Assembly: GCA_023413275.1 (NCBI GenBank)
Contig: JAEZPX010000119.1
Location: forward strand, 1-5,689
DNA: 5,689 nucleotides
Source of the DNA: Bacillota bacterium
GTDB taxonomy: Bacteria; Bacillota; Clostridia; Lachnospirales; Anaerotignaceae
Direction of reading: 5' to 3'
The stretch's first letter is position 1. Every line of letters starts with the position of its first letter. Shown in pieces: positions 3,870 to 5,689 of the stretch. Made by a program: the position numbers and the translations under genes. A model generated the notes under the pieces. That model was not told the origin of the DNA and did no database searches. It saw nothing but the letters and a program-made list of their open reading frames with translations.

Positions 3870-5689
3870 TCAACCCTCTACAGATTTCAACAATCCATCG
3901 CTGTTAAAGGTTAATTTCACTGATTTACCTACAGCCAAATCATTCCACTTGCCCGATGCAACACCACTAATGCTAATGGTTGGCTTTGTTACAGCGTTGA
4001 AAGTAAATCTATTTCCTGAATCTGTAATAATTCTTACTGTATTTTTACTATCATCAAATTCCTCGAATTTGCCTTCTGCATCTTGTACATAAACGTTAAT
4101 TCTTTCAACTTGATCTTTCTCGGTTAAACGAACCTCTGCATAAACAGTAATGTCCTCGTCATCGATAGCGTCTTTTACTCGGTCCAGTGAGGAGGAATCC
4201 AAGCTGTAATTATGGATTTCTATGTTTGAACGTCCCAGCCATGCATAAACAGTGGACTTACCCTTAAATTTGAGACCATCTTTCGCCGACTCAGCAACTC
4301 CTTTTACGCTTACTTTTCCCTTTTCATAAGCATTTTCATTTACAGCAATCTTTGTAACTATACCATCACTATTAAAGGTTAAGGAAAGAATGGAACCTAT
4401 ATAACCTGAAGTTTCCAAATCCTCATATGTATAATCATCAGTGCCGGTACTAGGCTTTTTAGTGGTTATAAAGGTAATCTCTTTTCCATTACAATCAAGC
4501 ACCAACTCTTTTTTATCCGCATCATAGGAAACCAGCTTTCCTTTGGCAGCGGTAGGTCTTGCCTCAATCGACTGAATCACATTATTTCCATCTGCCTTTA
4601 TTTCAGCATAAACGGTAACATCACTAGCCTCTACCATCTTTCTGAAAAGAGTCAATGAGCTTGTTTTCCCGCCTAAAATAGACAGAGGATTTTTTACCAA
4701 AACTCCATTTACAGTTCCTGTTATTGCATCAACATCCTTGTCCGGGTTGATCTTCACGTTGTACTGATTCAGTAAGGTGTAGGATACCGTTGAATTCTTA
4801 AATTTTAATGTATTATCAGAGATAGAATCTACTTCTGCTTTTCTTTCCGCGCTGGATTCACTGCCTGTAGACCATGCTGATTTTTTGGTAGATACATATA
4901 TTCTATTAATTTTTCCACCACTGTTAAATTCTATTTTGCAGAACACATTTTTACTTGCCTTGTCATTTTTATCAAAATAGCTCTCTGCATTGGAAACCTT
5001 AACAGTTACCCAATCCTTATCATCCTCATCCCAAGTATAGAAGGTTATATTGGATACCGAATTGGTGGAACCAAATTTATATGTAATTTTATCTCCACCG
5101 GAATTTACAACCAATTGAGATTCTGTTAAGTCCTTAACATCATAAATTTTTGCTGAGGAGTTGCTATCCGCAGTAAAGCTTTCCTCTGACAAAACAACTT
5201 TAGATGCTTTGTCCTCTTTATTTATTGTGATTTTTACATAAACAGTTCCGCTATTTGCCAATGACTTAAGGTCAGACTGGGAAACAGACTTGTCACCAAT
5301 ATAATACTTACAATCGGAAGCAAAGTAGGTCATGTTTGTGGAGCTTGAATCTGTGGGCTTATAGGAAATATAATTGGTTTCCATTTTATCCACAACGCCG
5401 GTACGTGTATATTCATCAGAAAAGGTTACATAGATTTCTGTTACATAGGATTTTTCAACCTGTGTAGAATTTCCACTACTGTCTTTATCCTTTTCCACCG
5501 TTGTTTTTGTATTAATTCCTGCATAAGCATGTTTATCACTGTTATCCTTTAATTTTGCTTCCAGCTCAGATTTTTTCACACTCTTGTTATCTAAATAGAA
5601 TACACAACTGCCATCGAAAGATAAATTTTCAGATGCTCCTGTATTTTCGTTTTCAATTCTGATTTCTCCGCTTTTTAAAGCTGTAATGT
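3870..5689 (-). CDS. Large modular repeat protein, probably exported or surface-located (5' end cut by window edge)
   Basis: 605 C-terminal residues are visible, ending SVEG. The frame stays open to the right edge, so the GTG at 5579 is internal and not a start. The protein is rich in Ser, Thr, Asp, Lys and Val with few cysteines and no membrane helix. It consists of degenerate modules of roughly 65-100 residues, each with alternating beta-strand-like stretches. The last four, at residues 284-382, 383-456, 457-538 and 539-605, alternate between two kinds: one carrying TVYAE (358-362 and 514-518), the other LTFNSDG (436-442 and 592-598). Residues 1-283 hold two or three weaker copies (TVYVKITI; FCKIEFNSGGKINRIYV). 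There is no C-terminal sortase signal. Such modules are, as I recall, common in clostridial proteins with S-layer homology domains, so an N-terminal signal peptide and SLH anchor may lie outside the window; this is inference. Enzymatic motifs are absent. Confidence 0.85.
   Translation of the reverse strand, partial: ITALKSGEIRIENENTGASENLSFDGSCVFYLDNKSVKKSELEAKLKDNSDKHAYAGINTKTTVEKDKDSSGNSTQVEKSYVTEIYVTFSDEYTRTGVVDKMETNYISYKPTDSSSTNMTYFASDCKYYIGDKSVSQSDLKSLANSGTVYVKITINKEDKASKVVLSEESFTADSNSSAKIYDVKDLTESQLVVNSGGDKITYKFGSTNSVSNITFYTWDEDDKDWVTVKVSNAESYFDKNDKASKNVFCKIEFNSGGKINRIYVSTKKSAWSTGSESSAERKAEVDSISDNTLKFKNSTVSYTLLNQYNVKINPDKDVDAITGTVNGVLVKNPLSILGGKTSSLTLFRKMVEASDVTVYAEIKADGNNVIQSIEARPTAAKGKLVSYDADKKELVLDCNGKEITFITTKKPSTGTDDYTYEDLETSGYIGSILSLTFNSDGIVTKIAVNENAYEKGKVSVKGVAESAKDGLKFKGKSTVYAWLGRSNIEIHNYSLDSSSLDRVKDAIDDEDITVYAEVRLTEKDQVERINVYVQDAEGKFEEFDDSKNTVRIITDSGNRFTFNAVTKPTISISGVASGKWNDLAVGKSVKLTFNSDGLLKSVEG
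3873..4073 (-). repeat. Module type B, second visible copy (C-terminal)
   Basis: Encodes residues 539-605 of the visible protein, from GKFEEFDD to the end. It has a GK start, a strand with FTFNAVTKP, then VGKSVKLTFNSDGLLKSV. LTFNSDG begins at module residue 54, exactly as in the copy at 4320-4541, and both copies carry a TxKP motif near residue 30. Confidence 0.65.
4074..4319 (-). repeat. Module type A, second visible copy
   Basis: Encodes residues 457-538. It carries GLKFKGKSTVYAWL, then SLDRVKDAIDDEDITVYAEV and VERINVYV. It aligns with the module at 4542-4838 through LKFKxSTV, a helix-like segment before TVYAE, and a closing strand. Confidence 0.6.
4320..4541 (-). repeat. Module type B, first visible copy
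   Basis: Encodes residues 383-456: GKLVSYDADKKELVLDCNGK, ITFITTKKP, then IGSILSLTFNSDGIVTKIAV. It is the clearest partner of the C-terminal module at 3873-4073. Confidence 0.65.
4542..4838 (-). repeat. Module type A, first visible copy
   Basis: Encodes residues 284-382: AEVDSISDNTLKFKNSTVSY, then LTLFRKMVEASDVTVYAEIK and VIQSIEA. It is longer than its partner at 4074-4319 because of an inserted stretch around PDKDVDAITGTVNGVLVKNP. Confidence 0.6.

Noticed and set aside
5577..5579. GTG at 5579 as the start of the repeat protein
   Set aside because: The frame remains open for 36 more codons to the window edge, with the same composition and module-like sequence (for example SCVFYLDNKSVKKSEL), and there is no ribosome binding site before the GTG.
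1..5689. CRISPR array, insertion sequence, tRNA or rRNA
   Set aside because: No evenly spaced direct repeats, transposase-like protein or terminal inverted repeats, tRNA cloverleaf or rRNA sequence was seen on either strand.

Overview
The window looks like chromosomal DNA of an anaerobic, endospore-forming Bacillota, most likely class Clostridia and plausibly a Lachnospiraceae-like lineage. The support is a spoIID-spoIIQ pair in the order usual for Clostridia, AT-rich DNA, strong GGAGG-type ribosome binding sites, T-tailed hairpin terminators and a long secreted-type repeat protein. All five protein-coding genes lie on the minus strand, so transcription of coding sequence runs from high to low coordinates. 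Two of them are cut by the window edges.

Right part (3870-5689): the C-terminal 605 residues of a large protein built from degenerate beta-rich modules, probably exported or on the cell surface. It ends in a hairpin terminator (3774-3810), with a second, bidirectional terminator just beyond (3704-3741).

Centre (3364-3869): a 506-base stretch with no protein gene. It is not empty. A perfect consensus housekeeping promoter on the plus strand (3445-3473) points into about 260 bases rich in predicted hairpins, which end at the bidirectional terminator. I read this as a structured non-coding RNA gene (3481-3741) that I cannot assign to a known family. It is the only plus-strand gene in the window and the most interesting item. 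Back to back with its promoter is a good promoter (3399-3428) for the minus-strand genes to the left.

Middle (1660-3363): a two-gene operon, an Elp3-type radical SAM enzyme with a CX4CX2C cluster motif followed 24 bases later by a six-helix membrane protein of unknown function. It is closed by a strong terminator (1569-1611).

Left part (1-1441): the sporulation genes spoIID and spoIIQ. In known spore formers SpoIID, made in the mother cell, trims peptidoglycan during engulfment, and SpoIIQ, made in the forespore, links the two membranes by binding SpoIIIAH. A good match to a forespore sigma-F promoter overlaps the spoIID stop codon, which would let spoIIQ be expressed in the other compartment. 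The visible part of the SpoIIQ LytM domain appears to have lost its first zinc-binding motif, suggesting a structural rather than enzymatic role.
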